Origin: Limosilactobacillus caecicola
GTDB taxonomy: Bacteria > Bacillota > Bacilli > Lactobacillales > Lactobacillaceae
Length of the DNA stretch: 64,000 bases
NCBI RefSeq assembly: GCF_943192935.1
Contig: NZ_CALPCI010000001.1
Span: 124,001 to 188,000 of the forward strand
Direction of reading: 5' to 3'
Shown: piece after piece, positions 21,789 to 31,164 of the stretch
Position numbering within the stretch: the stretch's first letter is position 1
Layout: each line of letters opens with the position of its first letter
Notes under the pieces: generated by a model
Databases searched by the model: none
What the model saw: only the letters and a program-made list of their open reading frames with translations
Told to the model about the DNA's origin: nothing
Program-made: the position numbers and the translations under genes

Positions 21789-24700
21789 TTAGTCTTGTTT
21801 TGCTTCATCAGTTTCAGCATTAGCTGATTGGTTTTCAGCCGCTGTTTCTTGTTGTTTTTGTTGACCATGTTGAGCTGATTTCCGAACATCAATGACGTCT
21901 TCATCCATGTTCTTCAATTGAACTTCTTCATGGTTGTTATCTAAGACTTTCATGTCCAAGCCAAGTGATTGCAATTCCTTAACCAGCACACGGAATGATT
22001 CAGGCACACCAGGCTTTGGAATTTGTTCACCATTAATAATGGCATCGTAAGTGTTGACACGACCAACCACGTCATCTGACTTGTAAGTCAAGATTTCTTG
22101 CAGGGTGTAAGCAGCACCGTAGGCTTCCAAAGCCCACACTTCCATTTCACCAAACCGCTGACCACCGAATTGGGCTTTCCCACCCAATGGTTGTTGGGTA
22201 ACTAGGGAGTATGGTCCAATAGAACGGGCGTGGATCTTATCATCAACCATGTGAGCCAGCTTCAGGTAGTGCATGACACCAACTGCTACCCGTTGTTCAA
22301 ATGGTTCACCTGTCCGTCCGTCATAAAGGATCGTCTTCCCATCTGATGGCAGTCCGGCTTCCTTAACGGCATTCCAGACATCATCATCATTGGCCCCATC
22401 AAAGACTGGGGTGGCAATGTGAATGCCAAGTTCACGAGCAGCCATTCCCAAGTGAAGTTCGATAACCTGACCGATGTTCATCCGGGAAGGCACACCCATT
22501 GGACTCAACATGATGTCGATTGGCGTCCCGTCTGGCATATATGGCATGTCTTCTTCAGGAACCACGATGGAAACCGTCCCTTTGTTACCGTGACGACCTG
22601 ACATCTTGTCACCAACTTGGATCTTCCGCTTTTGAGCGATGTAAACCCGGACCATCTTGTTAACACCAGGAGAAAGTTCGTCACCATTTTCACGAGTGAA
22701 GACCTTCACATCCTGAATAATTCCGCCACCACCGTGAGGAACACGGAGGGAAGTATCACGAACTTCACGTGACTTTTCACCGAAAATGGCGTGTAACAGT
22801 CGTTCTTCAGCGGATAATTCGGTAACTCCCTTTGGAGTGACCTTACCAACCAAGATATCGCCGTCATGAACTTCAGCACCAACCCGGATAACACCATTTT
22901 CATCCAAGTTTTTCAATGCGTCAGCACCAACGTTTGGAATTTCACGGGTCATTTCTTCAGGTCCAAGCTTCGTTTCACGAGCTTCTGATTCGTATGATTC
23001 GATGTGAATAGAAGTGTAAACGTCATCCTTGACTAACCGTTCTGAGATTGCGATGGCATCTTCGAAGTTATAACCATCCCAAGTCATGAAAGCAATCAAT
23101 GGGTTTTGGCCTAAGGCTAATTCACCTTGTTCCATTGATGGACCATCGGCCAAAATGTCGTCAGCATCAACGTGTTCACCGACCTTAACAATTGGACGTT
23201 GGTTGTAGTTCTTACCACCGTTGGAACGACGGAACTTCATTAACTTGTAAGTATCAAGGCTATCATCATCACGACGAACGCGGACTTCACGCGCGTCCAC
23301 GTATTCAACAGTCCCGGCGTGCTTAGCAATCAAAGCAACACCAGAGTCGTGGGCCGCCTTATATTCGATCCCAGTCCCAATTAATGGCGCATGAGGATTG
23401 ATCAAAGGTACCGCTTGCCGTTGCATGTTAGCACCCATCAAGGCACGGTTGGAATCATCGTTTTCCAAGAATGGGATACATGCAGAGGCAACTGAAACTA
23501 CTTGCTTAGGAGAAACGTCCATGTAGTCAACGTTTTCAGGAGTCGTAGCGATGTAGTCATCCTTGTCACGACACATAATTTCTTCATCAGCAAATGAACC
23601 ATCATCGTTTAGCTTTGAGTTAGCTTGGGCAATGATGTAATTATCTTCTTCATCGGCAGTTAAGTAGTCGATCTTATCCGTAACCTTGTGAGTCTTCCAT
23701 GAAACCCGCCGGTATGGAGTTTCAATGAAACCATACTTGTTGACCCGAGCGTATGAAGACAAACTGTTGATCAACCCGATGTTTGGACCTTCAGGAGTTT
23801 CGATTGGACACATCCGGCCATAGTGAGTATAGTGCACGTCCCGTACTTCATATCCAGCCCGGTCACGAGTCAAACCACCAGGACCCAGGGCGGAAAGCCG
23901 CCGCTTATGGGTTAATTCACCCAATGGGTTAGTTTGGTCCATGAATTGAGAAAGTTGTGAAGAACCAAAGAATTCCTTAATTGACGCTACCACTGGACGA
24001 ATGTTAATCAATTGTTGTGGCGTCACGGTGTTAATGTCTTGAATTGACATCCGTTCACGGACTACCCGTTCCATCCGTGCTAAGCCAATCCGGAATTGGT
24101 TTTGTAATAATTCACCAACTGAACGAATCCGCCGGTTACCCAAGTGGTCAATGTCGTCAGTTGAGCCAATCCCTTCTTGTAAGTTAAAGAAGTAATTAAT
24201 GGAAGCGATAATATCCGCTGGTTGGATGTGCTTCAATTCCAATGGAATGTGACCATTAGAAACGATTGGAACCACCCGTTCAGGATCGTTCTTGGAGTAA
24301 ACCAAGATCTTTTGCAGCTTGACTGGTTCGGTTACGACTGCTTCATCCGATGGTGTGTAAGTAACCATCTTGAAGTCATCGCTTTCCAAAGCAGGTTCCA
24401 ACTTCTTCAGAACTTCCTTGGTAACGACGTCACCCTTGTTGGCAAGGATTTCACCGGTGTCTGGGTCTGCTAACGTTTCTGCTAAGGTTTGACCAAGCAG
24501 ACGGTACTTCATCCGCAGCTTCTTGTTCGTCTTGTAACGACCAACAGGAGCCATGTCATAACGCTTTGGATCAAAGAAACGCGCAGTCAAAAGACTCCGA
24601 GCAGAATCGGCAGTCTTTGGTTCGCCTGGACGCAAGCGTTCATAGATGTCCTTTAAGGCTTCTTCGACACGTGAATCTTCGGCGTCCTTATGAACGTCTT

Positions 24701-25370
24701 TATCCAAGGTCGCACTTAATGAATCGGAGTTACCACCGAGCATTTCGATGATTTCATCGTCAGAACCAAAGCCAAGAGCCCGCACTAATTCGGTTAGAGG
24801 TAATTTCCGGGTCCGGTCAATACGGACGTAGGAAATCCCCTTAGCGTCAGTTTCGTATTCCAACCAAGCACCACGGTTTGGAATAAAATTGGCACCGTAA
24901 CTTGGCCGGCCATTTTTATCGGTTTCCTTATTGTAGTAAACCCCTGGGGAACGAACTAATTGAGAAACAATTACCCGTTCAGCACCGTTAATGATGAAGG
25001 TCCCCTGATCCGTCATCAATGGGAAATCGCCAAAGAATACGTCTTGTGACTTAATTTCACCAGTTTCATGGTTAGTTAAGCGTAAAGTAACGTGCAGTGG
25101 CGCAGAATAGTTTGCATCATGTTCACGTGCTTCATCAACAGTATACTTAGGTTCCATTAGTTGATAATCAACAAATTCCAAAGATAATTTACCTTGAAAA
25201 TCATCGATTGGCATAATGTCATTAAACATTTCCCGGATTCCCTTATCCATAAACCAATTATATGAATTAGTTTGGATTTCGATCAGGTTTGGTAGATCAA
25301 GAACTTCCTTGATCCGGGAATAACTACGACGGGTACGGTGTTTACCGTACTTTACTAAATGTCCAGCCAA
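21789..25370 (-). CDS. rpoB: RNA polymerase subunit beta
   Basis: The product is the RNA polymerase subunit that forms the other jaw of the active site. I start it at a TTG at 25370 ([18 protein letters not shown], 1193 residues), the N-terminus usual in the family. The longer frame begins at a GTG inside the GAGAGGTG ribosome site. The rifampicin region ([20 protein letters not shown], about residues 465-484) has the sensitive-type residues. The C-terminus is a Gln/Glu-rich tail (about residues 1160-1193) beyond the conserved core. It is cotranscribed with rpoC. Confidence 0.97.
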   Translation of the reverse strand: MAGHLVKYGKHRTRRSYSRIKEVLDLPNLIEIQTNSYNWFMDKGIREMFNDIMPIDDFQGKLSLEFVDYQLMEPKYTVDEAREHDANYSAPLHVTLRLTNHETGEIKSQDVFFGDFPLMTDQGTFIINGAERVIVSQLVRSPGVYYNKETDKNGRPSYGANFIPNRGAWLEYETDAKGISYVRIDRTRKLPLTELVRALGFGSDDEIIEMLGGNSDSLSATLDKDVHKDAEDSRVEEALKDIYERLRPGEPKTADSARSLLTARFFDPKRYDMAPVGRYKTNKKLRMKYRLLGQTLAETLADPDTGEILANKGDVVTKEVLKKLEPALESDDFKMVTYTPSDEAVVTEPVKLQKILVYSKNDPERVVPIVSNGHIPLELKHIQPADIIASINYFFNLQEGIGSTDDIDHLGNRRIRSVGELLQNQFRIGLARMERVVRERMSIQDINTVTPQQLINIRPVVASIKEFFGSSQLSQFMDQTNPLGELTHKRRLSALGPGGLTRDRAGYEVRDVHYTHYGRMCPIETPEGPNIGLINSLSSYARVNKYGFIETPYRRVSWKTHKVTDKIDYLTADEEDNYIIAQANSKLNDDGSFADEEIMCRDKDDYIATTPENVDYMDVSPKQVVSVASACIPFLENDDSNRALMGANMQRQAVPLINPHAPLIGTGIEYKAAHDSGVALIAKHAGTVEYVDAREVRVRRDDDSLDTYKLMKFRRSNGGKNYNQRPIVKVGEHVDADDILADGPSMEQGELALGQNPLIAFMTWDGYNFEDAIAISERLVKDDVYTSIHIESYESEARETKLGPEEMTREIPNVGADALKNLDENGVIRVGAEVHDGDILVGKVTPKGVTELSAEERLLHAIFGEKSREVRDTSLRVPHGGGGIIQDVKVFTRENGDELSPGVNKMVRVYIAQKRKIQVGDKMSGRHGNKGTVSIVVPEEDMPYMPDGTPIDIMLSPMGVPSRMNIGQVIELHLGMAARELGIHIATPVFDGANDDDVWNAVKEAGLPSDGKTILYDGRTGEPFEQRVAVGVMHYLKLAHMVDDKIHARSIGPYSLVTQQPLGGKAQFGGQRFGEMEVWALEAYGAAYTLQEILTYKSDDVVGRVNTYDAIINGEQIPKPGVPESFRVLVKELQSLGLDMKVLDNNHEEVQLKNMDEDVIDVRKSAQHGQQKQQETAAENQSANAETDEAKQD

Positions 25371-25590
25371 AGTATTCACCTCTCTAATTTAATCGGCAAG
25401 TCCGTTCACTCAAATGTTACAATTTGATTACATCTTGCAAAAATTGCAAGTTTTGGGCAAAAAAAAGCCAAAAGCAGCTGGCGACTGCCTTTGGGATTTA
25501 TAAGGATCGTGATGGACAATAGATCATCACAATCGTTGGACTTACAGCTACATACTTTAATATAGTAAATGTTGTAGCATTAAAAGTCAA
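25371..25590 (-). promoter_or_regulatory. rpoBC promoter and leader with internal terminator
   Basis: The minus strand shows -35 TTGACT (25585-25590), 17 bp, and -10 TACTAT (25562-25567). The leader of about 185 nt holds a GTGATG...CATCAC hairpin (about 25509-25530). Next is a strong terminator (CCAAAGGCAG / CTGCTTTTGG stem plus eight Ts, 25459-25494), then a perfect CTTGCAA-AAA-TTGCAAG repeat (25434-25450). A conserved RNA called Lacto-rpoB is known before rpoB in Lactobacillales. This leader is a candidate member, but I cannot align it here. Confidence 0.65.
25459..25494 (-). terminator. Attenuator in the rpoB leader
   Basis: A 10-bp stem (one G-U pair) with a seven-base loop and an uninterrupted T8 tract lies downstream of the rpoB promoter and about 90 bp before the rpoB start. 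By form it is a strong intrinsic terminator. Its position means transcription of rpoBC must pass it. Confidence 0.8.
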
Positions 25591-25600
25591 TAGTAAACGC

Positions 25601-25632
25601 AAAAAATGCTCCACATTACCGTGAAGCATTTT
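25601..25632 (-). terminator. Terminator of the TetR-family gene
   Basis: A 12-bp stem (AAAATGCTTCAC / GTGGAGCATTTT) with a six-base loop and a T-run on the minus strand directly follows and overlaps the tetR stop region. It isolates the rpoBC promoter from upstream transcription. Confidence 0.8.
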
Positions 25633-25634
25633 AA

Positions 25635-26231
25635 TTAGTTTTCGCGTTGGTTTAATCCATTCATAAAGACATCCAGAATGATCCGATTACGTTGTTCATC
25701 CGTAATGGAACGGCCACCAAATTTTTGGAATGAATTAAACATTGGACTCAAGCTAGAAATAAACAGCTCTGCCGCTTCTTTTGGCAAGACATCCGGCCGT
25801 AATTTTAGTTCTGGCCGTTTAAAGAATGCAGAAACTGGTTCGATATAATCGATCATGAAGATGACGCTGAGTTTGCGCTTAGAACTTTGACTCAGCAGAT
25901 CACCCGCGCTCTGCCACTGTTCATAGATGTCTTTGGGATGAAGCTTTAGCAAGGTTTTAGCTAGTTCCCATAACAGGTCTTCACCAGTTTGATCGCTGTC
26001 TTGCATAACCTTATTAACTTCCTGACGGACCTTACTCCCGTGAGCCGTCATCACATCCAAAAATAGCACTTCTTTATCATTAAAGTGGTGGTAGAGCGCC
26101 GGTTGAGTGATCCCAATTTCCTTAGCAATATCGCGGGTAGACGTTCCCCCAAATCCTTTATTCAAAAACAGTTTCGTTGCCGTTTTCATGATCGCCGTCC
26201 GGGTTTTTGCTAATTGTACAGATTTTCTCAT
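25635..26231 (-). CDS. TetR/AcrR-family transcriptional regulator
   Basis: The 198-residue protein has the TetR N-terminal helix-turn-helix (TKLFLNKGFGGTSTRDIAKE followed by GITQPALYHHF, residues about 19-51) and a diverse C-terminal ligand domain. The regulated gene is not obvious: neighbours are clpC (same strand, upstream) and rpoB (behind a terminator). The promoter upstream (TTGAAA-16-TATAAT) carries two direct TGTCTAAA repeats, described separately, so it may control itself. The ATG at 26231 has only a weak, distant AAAGG site. Confidence 0.85.
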   Translation of the reverse strand: MRKSVQLAKTRTAIMKTATKLFLNKGFGGTSTRDIAKEIGITQPALYHHFNDKEVLFLDVMTAHGSKVRQEVNKVMQDSDQTGEDLLWELAKTLLKLHPKDIYEQWQSAGDLLSQSSKRKLSVIFMIDYIEPVSAFFKRPELKLRPDVLPKEAAELFISSLSPMFNSFQKFGGRSITDEQRNRIILDVFMNGLNQREN

Positions 26232-26288
26232 ATTTCAAACGAGCCTTTCTAATATGCGATTTTAACCAAATACCAATTATTATTTTAG

Positions 26289-26329
26289 TTTAGACATGCT
26301 AATTATATATTATTTAGACAGTTTTTCAA
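26289..26329 (-). promoter_or_regulatory. tetR promoter with paired TGTCTAAA repeats
   Basis: On the minus strand -35 TTGAAA (26324-26329) and -10 TATAAT (26302-26307) are 16 bp apart. Two identical octamers TGTCTAAA (26313-26320 and 26289-26296) flank the -10, 24 bp apart on the same face of the helix. This arrangement fits an operator, possibly for the regulator itself. Confidence 0.55.
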
Positions 26330-26377
26330 TCCGATTTTTAAGGAAGTTTCCCGTTTTAATCACATTAAACTGACAAA

Positions 26378-28864
26378 TCAATTAACCAATAAAGGTTGCT
26401 TTTGTCCATTATGTACTTGGGTGAAATTTAATTTTCCTTGTCGAGCCCCAACCTGGACAGTTTCACTAGCGTGAACATCACCAGAAAGCAAGGCCAAGCT
26501 CAGGGGGTCTTCAACTAATGTTTGAATTGAACGGCGAAGTGGACGGGCGCCATATTCTGGGTCATAGCCATCAGTAGCAATTGCATCGATCGCAGCTGGT
26601 GTGAACTTCAATGTAATCCCTTGATCAGCAACTCGTTTAATCAGTTGCTTTAGCAGTAGCTTAACAATCTGGTGAAGATCATCCTTAGTTAAGGAGTGGA
26701 AAATGATCGTTTCATCAATCCGGTTCAAAAATTCAGGACGAAAGTTAGTTTTCAATTGCTCGTTAATAGCGCTCTTCATTGCATTGTAGTCACCTTGCAC
26801 ATCCTTGGCACCAAAACCAACTGTCTTTTCATCACGCAACTGGGTTGCACCTAAATTGGAAGTCATGATCACAACGGTATTCCGAAAATCAACCTTGCGT
26901 CCCTTAGAATCTGTTAAGTAGCCATCGTCCAAAACCTGCAAAAGGAGGTTAAAAATGTCCACATTGGCCTTTTCGACTTCATCCAGTAAGACAACTGAAT
27001 ATGGATGTTGACGAACCTTTTCGGTTAATTGGCCACCTTCCTCGTAACCAATGTAGCCCGGAGCAGCACCAACCAACCGGCTAGCACTGTAACGTTCTTG
27101 GTATTCAGACATATCAATCCGAATCATATTATTTTCAGAGCCAAACATCTCCTCTGCCAAAGCCTTAGCAAGCTCGGTTTTACCAACCCCAGTCGGTCCT
27201 AAGAACATAAACGAACCAATTGGTCGGCGTGGATCCTTAAGGCCACTTCTTGCCCGCCGAATTGCTCGTGCTAAGGCCGAAACTGCTTCGTCTTGACCAA
27301 TTACCCGTTCATGGAGTCCTTTTTCAAGATGAACTAACCGTTCACTTTCCTTTTTCTTCAATTGGGTCAATGGGACGCCCGTCCATTCCGAAACAACCTT
27401 GGCAATGCCTTGGTCACCAATTTGCAGGGAGTACTCATCCTGTGCTTCCAATTTTTCTTGGCGAGCAACATCCTGATCAATTTGCCCTTTCAGCTTCAAT
27501 TCGTGCTGGCGAAGCTTAGCGGCTTGATCAAAGTCTTGGTTTTCGATTGCCAATTCCTTTTTTTCACGCAAATCTTCTAATTTACGCATCCGCTTAGCGT
27601 GAGCAGTATTTCTCCCGTTTCCTTCTATCCTGGTCATCGCAGACGCTTCGTCCATCAGGTCGATGGCCTTGTCTGGTAGAAAACGGTCTGCAATGTAGCG
27701 GTCAGAAAGGTTAACTGCTGCCTCGATCGCTGCATCGGTGATTTTAAGATGATGGTATTTTTCATACTTTGGGCGAATCCCTTGTAGAATTTTAATTGAA
27801 GCCTCTCGGGATGGTTCTTCAACCGTGACCGTCGCAAAACGCCGTTCTAAAGCAGAATCTGACTCAATGTGCTTTTGATATTCATCCAGGGTTGTGGCCC
27901 CAATCAGTTGGATTTCACCACGTGCAAGAGCGGGTTTTAAGATGTTGGAGGCATCAATTGCCCCTTCTGCGCCACCAGCACCGACCAACGTATGTAATTC
28001 GTCAATAAAGAGGATCACGTGCCCATCTTGATGAATTTCGTCAATTACTTTCTTTAAACGGTCCTCAAATTCGCCCCGATATTTGGTGCCGGCAACTAAT
28101 GAAGCCATATCCAGCATCATTAAGCGATCCTGGGCTAATTCGCTCGGCACTTGATCACGAACGATCATTTGGGCTAAGCCTTCCACGATCGCCGTCTTAC
28201 CAACGCCCGGTTCACCAACCAGGACGGGGTTATTCTTTGTCCGCCGACTCAGAATTTGGACCACTCGTTTGACTTCTTGATCACGGCCAATGACCGGGTC
28301 AGGATCCTGTTCGCGAGCAATTTTGGTAAGGTCCCGAGCTAGTTTATCTAATGTCGGGGTTTGACTCTTATTGCCTTGGTTCCGCCGTTGACGATCATTG
28401 AGGCGCTGCTTATTCATGTCAACACCTAACCGTCTAAGCATAGTCCGCCGTGCTTGGGAAACATCGACCCCCAAACTATTCAAAATCCGGGAAGAAAGAA
28501 TATTGGTATCGCCTAACAGTGCAAGCATCAGGTGTTCAGTTCCCACACGGTCTGTGCCCAATTGATGAGCCAGTTGACCAGCCACCGAGATAATTTCGCG
28601 CATTTTTGGTGAGTACGGGAGATAACTACTCCTGTTGAGGTTAGTCATCGTTCCATAGCCAGTAAACCGTTCAATTTCTTCACGGAGGTCATCCGTTGTG
28701 ACGTTTAATTGCCGGAGAAGGTTAGCCGCCGCCCCGGTTTTTTCGAGGCTGAGCGAAATCAAAAGGTGTTCAGTACCAACCGCTTGGTGTTTAAAATAGC
28801 GCGCTTGTTCCTGAGCAATATTTAATGCTGCTTGAGCATTGGAAGTGTATAAGAAATCAGGCAT
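26378..28864 (-). CDS. clpC: ATP-dependent Clp protease ATPase ClpC
   Basis: ClpC is the HSP100 unfoldase that feeds substrates to ClpP. The 828-residue protein has the N-terminal double Clp-N domain (about 1-145), AAA module 1 with Walker A GEPGVGKT, a middle segment with the UVR-like [19 protein letters not shown], and AAA module 2 with Walker A GPTGVGKT and the ClpP loop region. The ATG has GGAGA upstream. It lies 29 bp after ctsR, forming the class III heat-shock operon. mcsA and mcsB are absent, as in other lactobacilli. Confidence 0.97.
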   Translation of the reverse strand: MPDFLYTSNAQAALNIAQEQARYFKHQAVGTEHLLISLSLEKTGAAANLLRQLNVTTDDLREEIERFTGYGTMTNLNRSSYLPYSPKMREIISVAGQLAHQLGTDRVGTEHLMLALLGDTNILSSRILNSLGVDVSQARRTMLRRLGVDMNKQRLNDRQRRNQGNKSQTPTLDKLARDLTKIAREQDPDPVIGRDQEVKRVVQILSRRTKNNPVLVGEPGVGKTAIVEGLAQMIVRDQVPSELAQDRLMMLDMASLVAGTKYRGEFEDRLKKVIDEIHQDGHVILFIDELHTLVGAGGAEGAIDASNILKPALARGEIQLIGATTLDEYQKHIESDSALERRFATVTVEEPSREASIKILQGIRPKYEKYHHLKITDAAIEAAVNLSDRYIADRFLPDKAIDLMDEASAMTRIEGNGRNTAHAKRMRKLEDLREKKELAIENQDFDQAAKLRQHELKLKGQIDQDVARQEKLEAQDEYSLQIGDQGIAKVVSEWTGVPLTQLKKKESERLVHLEKGLHERVIGQDEAVSALARAIRRARSGLKDPRRPIGSFMFLGPTGVGKTELAKALAEEMFGSENNMIRIDMSEYQERYSASRLVGAAPGYIGYEEGGQLTEKVRQHPYSVVLLDEVEKANVDIFNLLLQVLDDGYLTDSKGRKVDFRNTVVIMTSNLGATQLRDEKTVGFGAKDVQGDYNAMKSAINEQLKTNFRPEFLNRIDETIIFHSLTKDDLHQIVKLLLKQLIKRVADQGITLKFTPAAIDAIATDGYDPEYGARPLRRSIQTLVEDPLSLALLSGDVHASETVQVGARQGKLNFTQVHNGQKQPLLVN

Positions 28865-28893
28865 AAGCAGTCTCCTTCCAGTTTACAAATTCG

Positions 28894-29361
28894 TTAACTT
28901 TCAAAGCGGAGTCGATTGAGTAATGAAATTAAAATTTTGGCACGCAATTTATTGGTGGCCTTACGATCATCAAGGCCAATGGTATTTTTAGACAACATCA
29001 CTAACATCAAATCACCTTCACGCCGGGTAATCACTTCTTCATTATAAAGAGTTTGGATAATGGTGAACGCATCGCTTTCACTAATGGAGTCACCAATGTT
29101 ACTAATCAGCATGTCCAAGACGTCGACATCATCTAAAAGGTTCACCCGTTCAATTCGAATGTAGCCACCGCCACCCCGTTTACTTTGTACTAAATAGCCG
29201 TTTTGGAGGGTAAAACGAGTCTTGATAACATAGTTGATCTGCGAAGGAACTACGTCAAAGTGGTCGGCAATTTCCGAACGGCGAATTTCAACCTTTTCAT
29301 CATTCGCCAAAATTGATTTCAAATATCTTTCGATAATATCCGAGATACTTTTTTCTTCCAT
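28894..29361 (-). CDS. ctsR: Class III stress gene repressor CtsR
   Basis: CtsR represses clp genes until heat inactivates it. The 155-residue protein starting at ATG 29361 (MEEKSISDIIERYLKSIL) has the winged helix-turn-helix with the glycine-rich RGGGGYIRI heat-sensor wing (about residues 62-70). GGAG lies eight bases upstream. A much longer frame extends to 29571, but that runs through the promoter and operator, so it is rejected. It forms an operon with clpC and very probably represses its own promoter. Confidence 0.96.
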   Translation of the reverse strand: MEEKSISDIIERYLKSILANDEKVEIRRSEIADHFDVVPSQINYVIKTRFTLQNGYLVQSKRGGGGYIRIERVNLLDDVDVLDMLISNIGDSISESDAFTIIQTLYNEEVITRREGDLMLVMLSKNTIGLDDRKATNKLRAKILISLLNRLRFES

Positions 29362-29376
29362 TTGCTCATCTCCATT

Positions 29377-29412
29377 CTTGACTAATATTGACCTTAGTTT
29401 ATCACCATTATA
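29377..29412 (-). promoter_or_regulatory. ctsR-clpC promoter with CtsR operator
   Basis: An extended -10 (TGGTATAAT, TATAAT at 29407-29412) is followed by GGTCAATATTAGTCAAG (29377-29393) at about the start point. This matches the CtsR heptad repeat GGTCAAA-NAN-GGTCAAA with the correct spacing and a few mismatches. It therefore predicts autorepression by CtsR. No good -35 was seen. Confidence 0.8.
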
Positions 29413-29469
29413 CCAGACCAAGAAAACAATCTCCACGTGGTTCAATTGCCTCATCATCAATAGAGAGAA

Positions 29470-29502
29470 CAAAAACAGTCCGTAGTCAAAGCTACGAACT
29501 GT
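29470..29502 (-). terminator. Terminator after the alcohol dehydrogenase gene
   Basis: An 11-bp stem (ACAGTTCGTAG / CTACGGACTGT, one mismatch) with a six-base loop is followed by TTTTT on the minus strand, 26 bp after the adh stop. Confidence 0.8.
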
Positions 29503-29527
29503 TAATAAAAAGTAAGTATTGAGTATA

Positions 29528-30553
29528 TTAATCCTCGTTGTGAACAAAGTCAACCACGTTCCGGCCAACAACCTTGTTGTCTTTCAGTTCTTGGATCATA
29601 TCATTAATTTCAGAAAGCTTCCGGGTATGAACGATTGGGTGAACCTTACCTTCAGCACCAAATTGGAAACATTCTGCCAAATCTTGACGAGTACCAACCA
29701 ATGATCCGGCAACAATAATTCCGTCAAGAACGGTCTTCGCAATGTTCAACTGCATGTCCCCTTGTGGAAGGGCAACGGCAACTAACTTACCATCTGGGCG
29801 AAGTGAGTTAACCGCTTGATCAAAGGCAGCAGTAGTAACGGCGGTAACAACTGCGGCGTGAACACCGCCAACCTTTTCTTGGATTTGTTCATCAACATTG
29901 TCATCATGACGGTTGATGCAGATTTCAGCACCATTTTCCTTAGCTGCCTTCAGTTTATCTTCATTACCATCAACGGCAATTACGTGAGCACCAAAGACGT
30001 TGTGGGCAAATTGGATCCCAAGGTTACCTAAACCACCGGCACCAACAATCGATACCCATTGGCCAGGCTTGATATCAGCAACCTTCAAAGCCTTGTACAT
30101 CGTAACACCGGCACAGGTCAAAGAAGTTGCTTCAACGGGGTCTAAACCTTCTGGAACCTTGACAGCGTAATCAGCTGGAACGATACATTGTTCAGCCATT
30201 GCACCATCAGCAGTGTAACCAGCGTTCAGAACGTCCCGGCAAAGGGTTTCACGACCGGTCAAACAGTATTCACAGTGGCCACAGCCCTTAAAGAACCACG
30301 CGATTGATACCCGGTCGCCAACCTTTAAGCTAGTAACACCAGGAGCAACCTTCGAAACACGGCCCACTCCTTCGTGACCAATGATCCGGCCTGGCTTCTT
30401 ACCAAAGTCACCGGCAGCACAGTGAAGGTCAGTGTGACAAAGTCCACAATATTCCATATCAACTAAGGCTTCACCTGGCTTTAAATCACGAAGTTGAACG
30501 TCCTTAACAGTAACGTATCCGTCTACAGGATCATTAATAACAGCAGCTTTCAT
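29528..30553 (-). CDS. adhP: Zinc-dependent alcohol dehydrogenase (AdhP type)
   Basis: A cytoplasmic NAD(H)-linked enzyme interconverting primary alcohols and aldehydes; in heterofermenters such enzymes help reoxidise NADH. The 341-residue protein has catalytic-zinc residues in CGLCHTDLH and GHEGVG, the structural zinc loop CGHCEYC...C (about 89-103), and the nucleotide motif [16 protein letters not shown] precedes the ATG. A cre-like site and a perfect palindrome sit between its -10 and its start, so catabolite control is likely. It is monocistronic, with its own terminator. Confidence 0.93.
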   Translation of the reverse strand: MKAAVINDPVDGYVTVKDVQLRDLKPGEALVDMEYCGLCHTDLHCAAGDFGKKPGRIIGHEGVGRVSKVAPGVTSLKVGDRVSIAWFFKGCGHCEYCLTGRETLCRDVLNAGYTADGAMAEQCIVPADYAVKVPEGLDPVEATSLTCAGVTMYKALKVADIKPGQWVSIVGAGGLGNLGIQFAHNVFGAHVIAVDGNEDKLKAAKENGAEICINRHDDNVDEQIQEKVGGVHAAVVTAVTTAAFDQAVNSLRPDGKLVAVALPQGDMQLNIAKTVLDGIIVAGSLVGTRQDLAECFQFGAEGKVHPIVHTRKLSEINDMIQELKDNKVVGRNVVDFVHNED

Positions 30554-30578
30554 AGTGCTAAATCTCCTTTTTGTCTTT

Positions 30579-30596
30579 TGAAATCGTTTACGATTT
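30579..30596 (-). promoter_or_regulatory. cre-like site and palindrome in the adhP 5' region
   Basis: TGAAATCGTTTACG (30579-30592) matches the CcpA cre consensus TGWNANCGNTNWCA at all but the last base. It overlaps a perfect palindrome AAATCG-TTTA-CGATTT (30581-30596). An extended -10 (TGTTAAGAT, minus strand) lies just upstream in the transcribed sense, so a bound protein would sit at or downstream of the start point. Confidence 0.6.
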
Positions 30597-31164
30597 AATC
30601 TTAACAGATTTTTCGTAAAAATAAAGTGAAATATTGAACATTCTCAAATAATTTCTTTAGACCACTAAACATGAAAGTTTCTTAATTCATTGATTAATTA
30701 GGCTTCATCAGGCTAAACCGCCTCAGAGAAACGTTTGTTGATTTTTTCACTTACTTTAATTCAGTGGCAAATGCGGAGGACAAGCATTTGACACTATTCA
30801 ATTAGTGTATGAAATTATTAACATTTAATTAACTTCATCAAGCCTTTAAAACCTTGATTTAATCATGATTGAGGGCATTATCTATAATTATCCCATAATC
30901 ATTTTGATTAACTTTTCAACCGCTTGAAAACGTTTTATATAGTTATCAGTCTTTGATTTATTAAGAAATTAGACAGTTTTAATTAAAAATTATCCATTTT
31001 TAGGACACTTATCGTTATATGTATGGTGACAAATCTCGATTTATGTCAATAATAAGAAGTGAAAGGTCCTTTCAAGACAACTATTTTAACAGGCAGATTT
31101 TCCAGTCACATGCTTTATATTTTTAATTGAACTAACGTTTTGATTCTAGTGGGAGATGGTTATA
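30597..31164 (+). other. Long AT-rich non-coding region upstream of the permease-glnA operon
   Basis: About 570 bp without a credible gene separate adhP from the divergent permease. I see three operator-like elements: ACACTA-TTCAAT-TAGTGT (about 30790-30807, right after a TTGACA hexamer), a cre-like TGAAAACGTTTTAT (30925-30938), and a near-palindrome TGACAAATCTCGATTTATGTCA (about 31027-31048). TATATT and TAATAA stretches offer several weak -10 boxes, but no single convincing promoter. No terminator-type hairpin was found. Confidence 0.5.

Noticed and set aside
21789-25379. Possible rifampicin-resistance allele of rpoB
   Set aside because: The cluster I region reads [20 protein letters not shown] followed by [11 protein letters not shown], with the usual sensitive residues; no resistance change is seen.
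29362-29571. A longer ctsR frame to 29571
   Set aside because: It would translate the promoter, the CtsR operator and part of the adh terminator; the good ribosome site belongs to ATG 29361.
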